64,000 nucleotides of DNA from JBBIRG01 sp964410965 (GCA_964410965.1 CAYPIY010000008.1:211855-275854); one strand, 5' to 3'; counted from the first letter of the stretch, positions 54,177 through 63,950 are shown. Notes: generated by a model not told the origin, from the sequence alone. Numbers and translations: made by a program.

Positions 54177-55727
54177 ATGAAGACCCGGATCCTTATCATC
54201 ATGCTCTGGATCGCGCCGGCCCTGTTCCCGCAGGAACAGACACTGAGCATTAAAAAAGCCGACGTATACAAAAACGGCTCGGCTTTTATCACGGCCGAAG
54301 GCACCCTGAATTTCGATCAGTCCGAGGCGACATTGTCCTTCATCCCGAAAGCCATGTTCGGCACTCTTTGGGTGTATTCACCGGATAAACAGGTCACGGT
54401 CACCGACCTGAAAGTCATTCAACGGAAAAATGTTTTTTCCAGGAAATGCAGCACGATGACAGAAATCCTCACTTCCAACCTGGGCAAAAACATAATATTT
54501 AACCGCTCGGATGACCGTAAGAACGCTATCCAGGGAATTCTTCAGGCTGTTTCCGGCACGGATGACCGGTTTATCCTTACGATGAAAAGCAATCAGCAAA
54601 CGCTCGCCCTTTCGGCCTACTGGTACAACGCCCATTTCGAATTCCCGGGAGGAATGAACGACATGACCACGGATACGCTGGAATCCCAGGTCCTGAAGAT
54701 CCGAACGAATTCGGGCCATTCCAATCAAAGAATGAACCTGATGTATTTTATGAACCAGCTGGGCTGGGTGCCGAGTTACTATGTCGACCTGACCGATGAT
54801 AAGAGCGCTCAGATCGTTCTGACAGCCACGCTCATCAACGACGCGGCCGACATGGAGAACGTTGAACTGAATTTCGTGGTCGGGTTCCCGAATTTCATTT
54901 ATCATAATGTGGAATCCCCGCTGTCCAATAAAGCCGCCATCAACGACTTCATGCGCTCCCTGTCCGGAGCTGAACGCCGTCCATCCTATCAGTCCCTGAG
55001 CAATATAGCCGCGCAATCGTTCGTAGCCTATGACAGCGACGACCGGACGGAATTTAATTATTCCGAATCGGGCACGCAGGAGGGTATATCAGAAGAAGAC
55101 CTGTTTTTTTACCCTGCCCCGAAAATCACGCTGAAAAAAGGCGAACGGGGAATTTACCAGATTTTTTCAGCCACTGTGCCGTATGCCCATATCTATGAAG
55201 TCAGCCTGCCGAATCACCTCAACCACGATAAATATTCCCGTGAGGAAGCCCCGCAGGTATGGCATTCCGTCAAACTGGAAAACAAAACCGCCAATCCATG
55301 GACCACGGGAAGCGGAATGACGCTCCGCAACGGAAAAGCGCTCGGTATGGATATACTGAAATACACTCCGAAAGGCTCAAGCGGAAAACTGAAGATCACG
55401 GCCTCTCCCGACATCCAGGTTTCCGACGATGAAAAAGAAATTGAACGAAAACAAGATTACCGGAAAAAATCCGGTTATTACTATGATTTGGTGAAAATTG
55501 AAGGCGAAATCCTTGTCCGGAATTACAAGGACCAGCCGGTCACTCTTATGATCACGAAATCCGTTTCGGGTAAAATCCTCGATGCCGGAACGGGAGCAAA
55601 GATCAAACAGATACCCGGAGCCCGGGATGTCATCAACGCCGATAACCTGATCGAATGGGAAACCCGCATCAAGCCCGGGGAAACCGGCAAAATCAATTAC
55701 CAGTATGAAGTATTTCTCAGGCATTAA
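54177..55727 (+). CDS. Secreted DUF4139-type protein
   Basis: A 516-aa protein with a signal peptide (MKTRILIIMLWIAPALFP, then QEQ). Its layout follows the DUF4139/MuiA-like group: an N-terminal strand domain (ADVYKNGSAFITAEGTLNFD), then the characteristic LGWVPSYYVDLTDD segment near residue 200, NAADMENVELNFVVGFPN-type strands, and a C-terminal beta domain ending INYQYEVFLRH. The coiled coil between domains seen in some relatives is missing. Function unknown; likely periplasmic or outer-surface. AAGGAG precedes the ATG. It may be co-transcribed with the sensor-like protein before it and the Nudix gene 8 bases after it. Confidence 0.7.
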   Translation: MKTRILIIMLWIAPALFPQEQTLSIKKADVYKNGSAFITAEGTLNFDQSEATLSFIPKAMFGTLWVYSPDKQVTVTDLKVIQRKNVFSRKCSTMTEILTSNLGKNIIFNRSDDRKNAIQGILQAVSGTDDRFILTMKSNQQTLALSAYWYNAHFEFPGGMNDMTTDTLESQVLKIRTNSGHSNQRMNLMYFMNQLGWVPSYYVDLTDDKSAQIVLTATLINDAADMENVELNFVVGFPNFIYHNVESPLSNKAAINDFMRSLSGAERRPSYQSLSNIAAQSFVAYDSDDRTEFNYSESGTQEGISEEDLFFYPAPKITLKKGERGIYQIFSATVPYAHIYEVSLPNHLNHDKYSREEAPQVWHSVKLENKTANPWTTGSGMTLRNGKALGMDILKYTPKGSSGKLKITASPDIQVSDDEKEIERKQDYRKKSGYYYDLVKIEGEILVRNYKDQPVTLMITKSVSGKILDAGTGAKIKQIPGARDVINADNLIEWETRIKPGETGKINYQYEVFLRH

Positions 55728-55735
55728 CAGATAAC

Positions 55736-56166
55736 ATGAAAAAGACTGCGTTACCCGCATCCGTTTCGGCAATCATTTACAACCGCCGGATTGAGCTCCT
55801 GATGTTTACAAAACCGGATTCAGGCGTCTGGCGCTGCCTCAGCGGTTGGGTTGGCAATGAAACCCTTACCGGCGCTATGGCGCGCGAGATCACCGAGGAA
55901 ACCCGATCCATGCGCTTTCGCATCACGGAAACCATGGACGCGCATTCTTGCCGTCACCGCGGGACCCGGCTTATCAGCGTATGGTATCTGGTTCTTTATC
56001 TGGAAGGAAAATTATCCCGTCCGACGACATGCGGGGTTATTCGTTCAGATGGATATCCGAACATGAATTTGAGAAACTCAAAGTATCGATCCCCACCCAG
56101 CCGGAAATCATCCGAAAAGCCTTCAGGACGATCCGTTTTCTTGAAACCCGTCGCGATACTGGCTAA
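55736..56166 (+). pseudogene. Nudix hydrolase gene broken by a one-base deletion
   Basis: The first frame encodes a Nudix-like protein start (MKKTALPASVSAIIYNRRIE), a Nudix box in slightly altered form (GNETLTGAMAREITEET, without the final Gly) and SVWYLVLYLEGK. After the A run at 56008-56011 sensible coding continues in another frame (IIPSDDMRGYSFRWISEHEF ... RKAFRTIRFLETR), ending at 56166. Adding one A restores EGKIIPSDD exactly. Without it the first frame runs on as a low-complexity tail to 56170. Either a real inactivating mutation or a base-call error in a homopolymer. An intact form would hydrolyse a nucleoside diphosphate derivative. Confidence 0.75.
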
Positions 56167-56220
56167 ATAAGTGCAAATGGCCGGATACCGACTGACGGAT
56201 GAAAATGAATCGGCCCGGTA

Positions 56221-56613
56221 TCAACGGATCCTGATAAAAACAGGACTGTATTTCATCCCGGTTCCGTGCTCGATCAGGATCTGTGAATTGAGGAGTTTAT
56301 AACGCATCAGGGATTCCCTGAGAAACAAGGTTCTTTCTGATTCTGAAAACCGGTACTCACAGGAACGCATAAAATCGCTGTTCCGGTTAAACGTACTGTA
56401 CAGCCCGCTCCGGTAACGGGACGACGACCATTCCAGGAAAAAATCCCTTTCCGAAAAATCTGCCAGCCGCTGATTGCTTAATCGAAGGTAGGAATCTATG
56501 GAAAGCCTCCTCCCGGCATAAACAGAATCTCCCGCCCGGTTTGTTGCCTGGGCGCAGAGTTCATCCGCACCGCAAACCGCAAGCAACAAGATGATTTCCA
56601 GTATCCGGGGCAT
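56221..56613 (-). CDS. Small secreted hypothetical protein
   Basis: A 130-aa product with a signal peptide (MPRILEIILLLAVCGADELC, then AQ). The mature part is Arg/Ser-rich (SSSRYRSGLYSTFNRNSDFM, then RSCEYRFSESERTLFLRESL). I recognise no family. The ATG at 56613 was chosen for the signal peptide; the frame extends upstream to an ATG at 56676. The ribosome site is weak (CGGA). It is convergent with the Nudix gene and divergent from the hydrolase gene, consistent with a small single-gene unit, but support is modest. Confidence 0.5.
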   Translation of the reverse strand: MPRILEIILLLAVCGADELCAQATNRAGDSVYAGRRLSIDSYLRLSNQRLADFSERDFFLEWSSSRYRSGLYSTFNRNSDFMRSCEYRFSESERTLFLRESLMRYKLLNSQILIEHGTGMKYSPVFIRIR

Positions 56614-56757
56614 AACAATCCGTTTTGTCTGTACAGGATGATACATGATTTTTCTGAACCGAACAAGAAAAATCACGAATGGATTAATCAGTTTTCAGCA
56701 CTCGGCTTCGAAACACCGCAAACACCCAGTTAACGAATAAATGTACGGAGAAAAGAA

Positions 56758-57843
56758 ATGAAAACTCGCCTGATCCCGATTCATATGATTCTCACGGGGC
56801 TTGTCTTTTCATGCTCCCTGAAGGCACAGGATCAAACCGGCAAAGAAAGTACGACCGGCCGGCTGATCCGGGACCAATTCCAGTCCATGAAACACCGCAT
56901 GGATCAGCTGGAAAAAGCCGTGGACGACCTGCTTTGGTATCAGAAAACCGGCGATGTGGCGCTGATCGACAAAGTATTCATTGTCGGGCCTCCCCCGGCA
57001 AAGATTAAAAATCCGAACGCGAGAGGCGCCAAGAACCCGCTTAAATTCTGGTCGTATATTTTTATTCCGAAAAACATTGACCGGAATAAATCCTATCCTC
57101 TTCTCATACTTCCGCACGGAGGCGTACACGCCAATTTCACAACTTATCACACACACATCATCCGGGAGCTGATGGCGCAGGGTTACATCGTCGCAGCGCC
57201 TGAATACCGCGGCAGTACGGGGTACGGAAAGTCATTTTACGAGCAGATCGATTACGGCGGACTCGAAATCGACGATATCCACGCCTGCAAGGAACATATG
57301 CTTGAGAATTACGATTTCATCGACAAAAACCGGGTCGGGCTGATCGGATGGAGTCATGGCGGGCTTATCGCACTGATGGAAATTTTCCGGTTTCCGGATG
57401 ACTATAAAGCCGCGTTTGCCGGCGTTCCGGTCAGCGATCTTGTCTCGCGCATGGGATACTATGACGATGATTACCGCAAGGAATTCTCCGCGGAATTCCA
57501 CATCGGGCAGACCGCGAATGAAAACGTCGACGAATACCGGCGCCGCTCCCCGATCTACCACGCCGATAAACTCAAGACGCCTCTCCTGATCCACACCAAC
57601 ACCAATGACGACGACGTCTATTCGCTGGAAGTCGAAAACCTCATCCATGCCCTGAAGGCGAACGGGAAAAAATTTGATTACGAAATTTTCAAAGACATCC
57701 CCGGCGGACACAGCTTCGACCGGATCGACACAAAAACATCAAAAGAAATCCGTCTTAAAATTTACAAATTCCTCGCCGGCTATCTCAAGCCCCCGTTTCA
57801 GTTCAAATCGGTGAAGGATCTTGAAACCGCGGGCTATCGGTAA
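56758..57843 (+). CDS. Secreted alpha/beta-hydrolase, prolyl-oligopeptidase (S9) family
   Basis: A 361-aa protein with a signal peptide or lipoprotein-like start (MKTRLIPIHMILTGLVFSCS), a short helical linker, and an S9-type catalytic domain from about residue 95. The catalytic landmarks are LLILPHGGVHANF, EYRGSTGYGKSFYEQIDYGG, the nucleophile elbow GWSHGG, the Asp-containing HTNTNDDDV, and GGHSFDR with the catalytic His. It lacks the N-terminal propeller of full dipeptidyl peptidases. It probably acts on peptides or esters in the periplasm. GGAG lies 8 bases before the ATG. Its nearest neighbours are on the opposite strand, so it is a single-gene unit. Confidence 0.9.
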   Translation: MKTRLIPIHMILTGLVFSCSLKAQDQTGKESTTGRLIRDQFQSMKHRMDQLEKAVDDLLWYQKTGDVALIDKVFIVGPPPAKIKNPNARGAKNPLKFWSYIFIPKNIDRNKSYPLLILPHGGVHANFTTYHTHIIRELMAQGYIVAAPEYRGSTGYGKSFYEQIDYGGLEIDDIHACKEHMLENYDFIDKNRVGLIGWSHGGLIALMEIFRFPDDYKAAFAGVPVSDLVSRMGYYDDDYRKEFSAEFHIGQTANENVDEYRRRSPIYHADKLKTPLLIHTNTNDDDVYSLEVENLIHALKANGKKFDYEIFKDIPGGHSFDRIDTKTSKEIRLKIYKFLAGYLKPPFQFKSVKDLETAGYR

Positions 57844-57949
57844 AATATTTTCCGGACGCAAACGCTGTTTCATGATGAACGGCGATACTCTTCGGAAAAA
57901 CTGCTGAGATTCGTTCGCCGATGAACGATTAATGCCGGCCGGTCATAAT

Positions 57950-58591
57950 TTATCTCAGATTTGATTTGTCAACGTCGATGATTTTATCAATCCTTTGCTG
58001 ATGCCGTCCTCCGGCGAAATCTGTCTTGAGCCACGTTTTGACGATTTGCTCCGCGACCAGGTCACCGATCATTTTGGCCCCGAGCGTCAGGACATTGGCG
58101 TCGTTATGTTCCCGGCTGTTGACCGCGGAAGAAACATCATAACACATTGCCCCGCGCACCCCTTTAAACTTGTTCACCACCATGCATGAGCCGATGCCCG
58201 CGCCGTCAATCATGATGCCCCGTCCGCATTCGCCTGAGGATACTTTCCGGGCAACAGCCGCGGCGAAGTCCGGATAATCCACAGCTTCGGATGAATTCGT
58301 TCCGACATCCACGATTTGGAAATTGAGCGTTTTGATGAGCTGAATCAGCTTTATTTTCATATCATACCCGCCGTGATCACAACCTACCGCGATCAGCGAA
58401 TGGTTCAGATGAAGCTGAGCGTTTTCGGCCGTCCGCGCGGGGAGGGGTTTCTGCATATGGAATGTTATGCCCAGTTTTTTCGCGAGATCGCGCGCCAACG
58501 CGGTAATAATGGCTTTTTCGGGAACATTCATGATTTTTCCCGATTTTGCCGCTTCCTTGACTGTTTTCTCCGTGATCAGTGTCTTGCCCAT
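57950..58591 (-). CDS. rpiB: RpiB/LacAB-type sugar-phosphate isomerase with an N-terminal extension
   Basis: A 213-aa protein whose last 150 residues are a complete RpiB (ribose-5-phosphate isomerase B): IAVGCDHGGYDMKIKLIQLI, VDVGTNSSEAVDYPDFA, GIMIDGAGIGSCMVVNKFKG and NSREHNDANVLTLG, with active-site Asp, His and Cys positions kept except that Ser or Gly variants occur at the Cys loop. In front lies an extra segment of about 65 residues (TEKTVKEAAKSGKI ... AIITALARDLAKKLGITF), absent from ordinary RpiB. It interconverts ribose-5- and ribulose-5-phosphate. It is the last gene of pgpH-ybeY-nadC-rpiB, 12 bases after nadC. Confidence 0.88.
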   Translation of the reverse strand: MGKTLITEKTVKEAAKSGKIMNVPEKAIITALARDLAKKLGITFHMQKPLPARTAENAQLHLNHSLIAVGCDHGGYDMKIKLIQLIKTLNFQIVDVGTNSSEAVDYPDFAAAVARKVSSGECGRGIMIDGAGIGSCMVVNKFKGVRGAMCYDVSSAVNSREHNDANVLTLGAKMIGDLVAEQIVKTWLKTDFAGGRHQQRIDKIIDVDKSNLR

Positions 58592-58603
58592 ACTGCCTCG
58601 CGA

Positions 58604-59470
58604 TTAAATGTTGGCTGATTCAACTAACAGGGATAAATCAAGCGCGGGAGCGGAATGCGTCAGCGCTCCGACCGAAATGAAATCAACTCCGGTTTCCGCG
58701 ATCTCCGCGACCGTATCCAGCGTAACTCCGCCGGACGCTTCCGTCTCACAACGGTGATGGATCAGTTGTACCGCTTCGGTCATTTCTCGGACCGACATAT
58801 TATCAAGCATAATCCGATGCACCGGAAATTCCAGTGCTTCCCGCACCTCAGACATATTTTTTGTTTCTACCTCAATCGCCCGCGGAACCTGCAATGCACG
58901 GTTGTACTCGATCACTTTCCGGACCGCCGGTCCGACACCTCCCGCGGCGGCAATGTGATTGTCCTTGATCAGGAACATGTCGTATAAACCCATGCGGTGA
59001 TTGGCTCCGCCGCCTGCGGTAACCGCGTATTTCTCAAGGCTCCTCCACAACGGAGTGGTTTTGCGGGTATCGACGATCTTCGCGTGCGTATGACGGATCC
59101 GTTCCGCAAACTGACCCGTCAGGGTCGCCGTCCCGCTCATGCGCTGGATGAAATTCAGCGCGGTCCGTTCACCGGCCAGAATGGCCATCATGTTCCCGTG
59201 AAGCTCCGCGCAGACATCCTTCGGTTTTATCTCATCGCCGTCTTTCACGAACCATGTACACCGGACAGGGGAACCGGCAATCTGAAATACCTCATGAAAT
59301 ACCGCCTGACCGGCGAGGATTCCTTTCGCCTTGGCGAATAACCGCGCAACACCCTCCTGTGCGGCTCCGACCGTGGCCTCAGAGGTGATGTCCCCGCTTT
59401 GCACATCCTCTTCCAGCGCATGGCGAAGCAGATCGCGCAGGGTTCCGGATATTTCAAAACGAGGGATCAT
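58604..59470 (-). CDS. nadC: Nicotinate-nucleotide pyrophosphorylase (carboxylating)
   Basis: The enzyme makes nicotinate mononucleotide from quinolinate and PRPP in de novo NAD synthesis. The 288-aa length is typical. Landmarks are LEEDVQSGDITSEATV, the RMSGTATLTGQFAERI helix, VDTRKTTPLWRSLEKYAVTA, GGGANHRMGLYDMFLIKDNH, and IEVETKNMSEVREAL with VDFISVGALTHSAPALDLSL at the C-terminus. Its ATG overlaps the ybeY stop in ATGA, so it is translationally coupled. NadA and NadB are not in the window. Confidence 0.95.
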   Translation of the reverse strand: MIPRFEISGTLRDLLRHALEEDVQSGDITSEATVGAAQEGVARLFAKAKGILAGQAVFHEVFQIAGSPVRCTWFVKDGDEIKPKDVCAELHGNMMAILAGERTALNFIQRMSGTATLTGQFAERIRHTHAKIVDTRKTTPLWRSLEKYAVTAGGGANHRMGLYDMFLIKDNHIAAAGGVGPAVRKVIEYNRALQVPRAIEVETKNMSEVREALEFPVHRIMLDNMSVREMTEAVQLIHHRCETEASGGVTLDTVAEIAETGVDFISVGALTHSAPALDLSLLVESANI

Positions 59471-59898
59471 GAAAGGTTTATCCGTTTCAGGTAATACTCC
59501 CCGCGGTCCAGCATTTTTTTTCTGTCCGCCGCGCCGTGATCGTCATAACCCAGAAAATGAAGGCATCCGTGAGCTGCCAGCCGGAAAATCTCATCGGAAA
59601 AAGAAACGCCGTTTTCACCCGCCTGTTTCGCGGCCTGGTCAAGGTTGATGTAGATTTCCCCCTCAATTTCCCGGGCTGATTCGCCGGACAAATCGAAGGC
59701 GATCACGTCGGTCGTCGTGCGTTTCCGGAAATACTTCCGGTTGAGCGAACGCATGAACCGGTCATCCACCAGAATGTAATCAAAGTGCACGTTCCGTGAA
59801 ACCTTCTCATTCCTGATGATTTCCCTGACCAGCATCAACAGGGCGTTTTTCCTTACGCGGCGGGTCGGGTGGCTGTGGGTAACGGTGATGTCGGTCAT
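59467..59898 (-). CDS. ybeY: Endoribonuclease YbeY (rRNA maturation factor)
   Basis: A 143-aa protein with the UPF0054 signature HGCLHFLGYDDH, whose three His residues bind zinc, preceded by the FDYILVDDRFMRSLNRKYFR and TTTDVIAFDL segments. It acts in 16S rRNA 3'-end maturation and ribosome quality control. The ATG at 59898 overlaps the pgpH stop in ATGA. A longer frame reaching 60045 would run deep into pgpH with a composition unlike YbeY. pgpH-ybeY is a widely conserved gene pair. Confidence 0.95.
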   Translation of the reverse strand: MTDITVTHSHPTRRVRKNALLMLVREIIRNEKVSRNVHFDYILVDDRFMRSLNRKYFRKRTTTDVIAFDLSGESAREIEGEIYINLDQAAKQAGENGVSFSDEIFRLAAHGCLHFLGYDDHGAADRKKMLDRGEYYLKRINLS

Positions 59899-62339
59899 CA
59901 GTTGGTGATGCTTTCCGTAATTAAATTGTCCTCCGCCAGGCGCTGTTCCTGGCCCGGATATTCCGGCCTGACGTGATAGATGCTCATCAGAATGGGAATG
60001 AACGCTTCGGCGATTTTTTTCATTTCCCCGATCGTCAGCTCGCACTCGTCCAGTTCGCCGTCCTGCAGGCGGTTTTCAACAATGGAATAAACCATCGCGC
60101 GTATGCGGTTGGCTGTGGGTTCTTTGATGGAGTGCGTCGCCGCTTCCACGCCGTCCGCCAGCATAATGATTCCGGATTCCTTGGTGTGAGGCTTGGGCCC
60201 GGGATAGCGGAAATCCCACTGGGATACCTTTTCGGATTCCGATTTGGTTTCCTCGGCCCTGTGGTAAAAGAATGCCATCAGCTGGTTTCCGTGATGTTCC
60301 GGGATATACGTCCGGACGATTTTCGGGAGCCGATATTTATCGGCCAGTTCCAGCCCGACCTTGATATGGGACGTCAGGATCAGCGCGCTCATCCTCGGAG
60401 CGAGGTTGTCGTGCTTGTTCACCCCGCCGGTCTGGTTTTCCACGAAGTACTCGGACATGTCGATTTTTCCGATATCATGATACAGCGCACCGACCCTTGC
60501 CAGCAAAGGGTTTGCGCCGATCGCTTCCGCCGCGGCCTTGGCGAGATTCCCGACGATGATACTGTGGTGATAAGTCCCCGGCGCCTTCATGGCCAGCTGC
60601 TGGAGAAGGGGATGGTTGGAATCGGACAGCTCAAGCAGGGTGAATGTCGTGCAGACGTCAAAGATGGACTCAAAAAGAACGAGACAACCGAACGCCACCA
60701 GCATGGAAAGCACGCCGCTGATCAGCGCGTACGGGAGCTGGTTGCGAAGCACCACCGACAGGTCAGTGTACTGGATGAAACTCATGGTCATGATGATAAA
60801 CGCGTACGAAAGTGAAACCCAGAGTATGGAACTGAACACGTGGCGTCTTCGGCTGAACTTATTGACGGAAAAACAAGCGACCGAGCCGACAAAACTCAGG
60901 ACCATGGTGCTCGTAAACTCATTACCCTGCATGGCGCCGATCAGGAACGCGATGGATATCGTCGCGATCATCCCCACGCGGATGTCAAACAGTGTCGTCA
61001 GAAGCACTGAGCTCAGGACGATAGGCACAACGAGTACCGGGAAGCTGTAAATGTAGATGAAAATATAGTAAAAGATCAGCTCGATTATGATCAGTGAGAC
61101 CACCAGCGTGAGCATCGTCACGCTGTCAAAAATATCGCGGCGAAAAAGATACAAGTAGCCCAGAAGGAAAAACATCAGGGCGAAAACCAGGAGCCCGCGT
61201 CCGATGTAGGGCACCAGCCAGGACATCCCGCCCTGCATCGCCCGCTTTTCCGACCACGCGCCCTCAAGCGACAGGAGCTGCTGATGGATGATGGGAGTGA
61301 TGGTTTCCCCTTTCTGGACAATCAGGTCTCCTGCGAGCACAAAACCGTACGTCTGCGGCACGCTGTTGAACGCGTCTTCCTTCCGGCGCTTGGTTTCTTT
61401 TTCATTGTACACGATATTCGGCGTGGTAAAAAGGGATAGGATCTCATAACCGATCTTGACCAGACGCTGATCCCTATAGTAGGATTTCAGCATATCCTGG
61501 ATGCGGTAGCGAGCTTCATCGATATCGTTTTCATTCTTAATGAACTCGGTAGTTTCGTGCAGGTCATGCCGTACGGTAATCGGAGATATAGGACTTTTGA
61601 ACTGGTTTTTGTCCATGTTGATGATGCCATACGCCATCTGGTCATTCAGTGTTGTGATCAGGTCCTGAGTGAATTCGTCGTACTGTGCGTTCGTGAGATA
61701 ACGGCCGATTTCCGTTTTGCGCAGTTTCCGGTCCGCCGAATCTTTTTTTGTCAGTTTGACGGTCTTGGAAGGCTTGATGTTTTCATCACCGATCAGCAGC
61801 TGCCAGCGGCTCTCGACAATGTTCAGCCCGTAATTCTTGCTGATGGTGTTCTTAAGCGAATCAAACCTCTGCGGGATGAATGTCTGGGTCTTGCCCTCAT
61901 TGTCCGAATACTGAATCGGCTTCGGAGCAAACCGGAGTTCCGCGATCAGCGACATGAACTCATCGAGATTGGCGACCTGTGACCGGGATATATCGTCAAC
62001 CTGATCAAAGACAGGAGCAATAAGGTTTTCGGCCTCTCTGCGTTCATTGTTCAGCTGCGTCTCGCTTTTGTAAACAGGAAACGTAAACGGCGCCCGCACT
62101 TCACTGGGTGATATTGCGCCTACCTTGTATTCTGAATACCGGGTAAATTCGGTATCCGGAAACAAAAGCACCGGTATCAGGATCAGCGTGAAAAGAATCA
62201 GCAGCCGGAGAAACAGGTAATTCTGCTGCCGGACAAACCGGCGAAACATAACGGACCAGCGTTTCAGAAAAGATCTTTTATGAGGTAACGGTTCGATGGA
62301 CGTCTCCGGATTTTGAAAACGGTTACAATCAACCAACAA
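59898..62339 (-). CDS. pgpH: PgpH/YqfF-type 7TM-HD phosphodiesterase
   Basis: Hydrolyses cyclic di-AMP in characterised relatives. The product is up to 813 aa: an N-terminal membrane helix (about 45-62), an extracytoplasmic 7TMR-HDED domain with the start YSEYKVGAISPSEVRAPFTF, seven membrane helices (about 365-560), then an HD domain (about 590-770) with YHHSIIVGNLAKAAAEAIGA and VGALYHDIGK. It heads the pgpH-ybeY-nadC-rpiB operon. The start is uncertain: the longest frame begins with TTG at 62339, and the first ATG is at 62249. Neither has a strong ribosome site. Confidence 0.92.
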   Translation of the reverse strand: MLVDCNRFQNPETSIEPLPHKRSFLKRWSVMFRRFVRQQNYLFLRLLILFTLILIPVLLFPDTEFTRYSEYKVGAISPSEVRAPFTFPVYKSETQLNNERREAENLIAPVFDQVDDISRSQVANLDEFMSLIAELRFAPKPIQYSDNEGKTQTFIPQRFDSLKNTISKNYGLNIVESRWQLLIGDENIKPSKTVKLTKKDSADRKLRKTEIGRYLTNAQYDEFTQDLITTLNDQMAYGIINMDKNQFKSPISPITVRHDLHETTEFIKNENDIDEARYRIQDMLKSYYRDQRLVKIGYEILSLFTTPNIVYNEKETKRRKEDAFNSVPQTYGFVLAGDLIVQKGETITPIIHQQLLSLEGAWSEKRAMQGGMSWLVPYIGRGLLVFALMFFLLGYLYLFRRDIFDSVTMLTLVVSLIIIELIFYYIFIYIYSFPVLVVPIVLSSVLLTTLFDIRVGMIATISIAFLIGAMQGNEFTSTMVLSFVGSVACFSVNKFSRRRHVFSSILWVSLSYAFIIMTMSFIQYTDLSVVLRNQLPYALISGVLSMLVAFGCLVLFESIFDVCTTFTLLELSDSNHPLLQQLAMKAPGTYHHSIIVGNLAKAAAEAIGANPLLARVGALYHDIGKIDMSEYFVENQTGGVNKHDNLAPRMSALILTSHIKVGLELADKYRLPKIVRTYIPEHHGNQLMAFFYHRAEETKSESEKVSQWDFRYPGPKPHTKESGIIMLADGVEAATHSIKEPTANRIRAMVYSIVENRLQDGELDECELTIGEMKKIAEAFIPILMSIYHVRPEYPGQEQRLAEDNLITESITN

Positions 62340-62465
62340 TAAATATATACAGGCACAACCGGATAATCAAGAAAATAGCTAGGTCCGTGAAAATTACTTG
62401 CCTTTGTCAGCGGTCATATACAAATTGCAGTTGAAATTTTTCATTCATTCCGAAAGGACGAATCC

Positions 62466-63875
62466 ATGATTTTCCTGAATATGGTCTGCATCCTCATGTC
62501 GGTTTTTCAAACCGATGATTTCGACGCCAATTTCACCGGCAACACTTTCCGTTTTGATTATTATCACAGCGGCGTGGCATCGGAAGAACATATCAGCCTG
62601 GATGAAATCCGCCTCGAGGGCTCCTGGTCCGGCAGCCGCACCCAGCTGATCGACCGCACAAACCTTGGAAAATACCTGTTTGAGGTGATCGACCTTCATT
62701 CCAACCAGGTCATTTATTCGCGCGGGTTCTGCAGTATTTACGGGGAATGGGAAACCACGGCTGAAGCGGGCAAAGGGATATGGAAAACATTCCATGAATC
62801 CCAGCGGTTTCCGGAACCGAAAAACAAATGCCAGCTGGTCCTTAAAAAAAGGCTTGGGGACAATTCGTTTTCACAGATTTATACGGCTACGATAGACCCG
62901 AATAGCCGATTTATCAACCGTTCGGCCCTGACGCCCGAAGGAACGGTATGGACGGTTTTTGAAAACGGAAAACCATTCAACAAAGTTGACATCCTGATTC
63001 TCAGCGATGGCTACACGTCGAAAGAAACAGATCAGTTTCATAAAGATGTACAGAGGCTTGTAAAGGCGCTTTTTGAAAAAGAACCGTTCAAGTCCCGAAG
63101 AAATGATTTCAACGTTCGCGCCATGGATCTCGCTTCTGCGGAATCCGGACTGAGCAATCCGCGGAAAAACATCTGGAAAAAATCGGCGCTGGGACTGAGT
63201 TTCAATTCGTTTGATTCAGACCGGTATGTGCTGACGAACGAAAACAAGCGGATTCGCGAGGTGGCCGCCCAGGCTCCCTACGACGCACTTTACATTGTCT
63301 TCAACGACCGGAAATACGGCGGGGGCGGAATTTTCAACCTGTGGTCTACGGTATCGGCGGGAACCGAGCCCTCAGAGTATATTTTCGTTCATGAATTCGG
63401 ACATTCCTTTGCAGGCCTGGGAGATGAATATTATACTTCCCCGACATCGTATGAGGATTTTGTACCGCAAGGTATTGAACCGTGGGACCCGAATGTTACG
63501 GCTTTTCTTGAGCCCGGCAATTTAAAATGGAAACATCTTATCCCCGCCGGTACTCCGCTCCCGACTCCCTGGAACAAAGATATTTACGACCGGTTTGAAC
63601 TCCAGCGTCAGAAAAAGCGTGCGTCGCTGATCGCCGCGGGCTCAGAAGAAAGAGCACTGGAAGCCCTGTTCAAGGAAGTCAAGGATTCATCCACGGTGAT
63701 CCTCAAAAGCAACGATTACTACGGAAAAGCCGGATTGTTCGAGGGCGCCGGGTACGAATCCAAAGGGTTATATCGGGCAGAACTGGACTGCATCATGTTC
63801 ACAAGGAACGATGTTCCATTCTGCAAGGTTTGCCAGGAAGCGATCAGCAGGGTGATCAATCTGTATTCAAAATGA
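62466..63875 (+). CDS. Secreted M64 (IgA-peptidase-like) metallopeptidase
   Basis: A 469-aa protein with a short hydrophobic N-terminus (MIFLNMVCILMSVF). It has an N-terminal strand domain and an M64 catalytic domain from about residue 160 (VDILILSDGYTSKETDQFHK). The zinc motif is HEFGHSFAGLGDEY near residue 310; the two His and Glu of HExxH and the downstream GDEY match the family. Relatives are secreted endopeptidases found widely in Bacteroidota. A conserved FCKVCQEAI segment lies near the C-terminus. AGGA precedes the ATG by 8 bases. It is divergent from pgpH and probably transcribed alone. Confidence 0.9.
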   Translation: MIFLNMVCILMSVFQTDDFDANFTGNTFRFDYYHSGVASEEHISLDEIRLEGSWSGSRTQLIDRTNLGKYLFEVIDLHSNQVIYSRGFCSIYGEWETTAEAGKGIWKTFHESQRFPEPKNKCQLVLKKRLGDNSFSQIYTATIDPNSRFINRSALTPEGTVWTVFENGKPFNKVDILILSDGYTSKETDQFHKDVQRLVKALFEKEPFKSRRNDFNVRAMDLASAESGLSNPRKNIWKKSALGLSFNSFDSDRYVLTNENKRIREVAAQAPYDALYIVFNDRKYGGGGIFNLWSTVSAGTEPSEYIFVHEFGHSFAGLGDEYYTSPTSYEDFVPQGIEPWDPNVTAFLEPGNLKWKHLIPAGTPLPTPWNKDIYDRFELQRQKKRASLIAAGSEERALEALFKEVKDSSTVILKSNDYYGKAGLFEGAGYESKGLYRAELDCIMFTRNDVPFCKVCQEAISRVINLYSK

Positions 63876-63950
63876 TTTCTTTTTGAAAATAATCAAGGCT
63901 GCAAAATCCTCATTCAGTCAGCTTTTTCCTCGATTGATTTGGGTCTGAAC

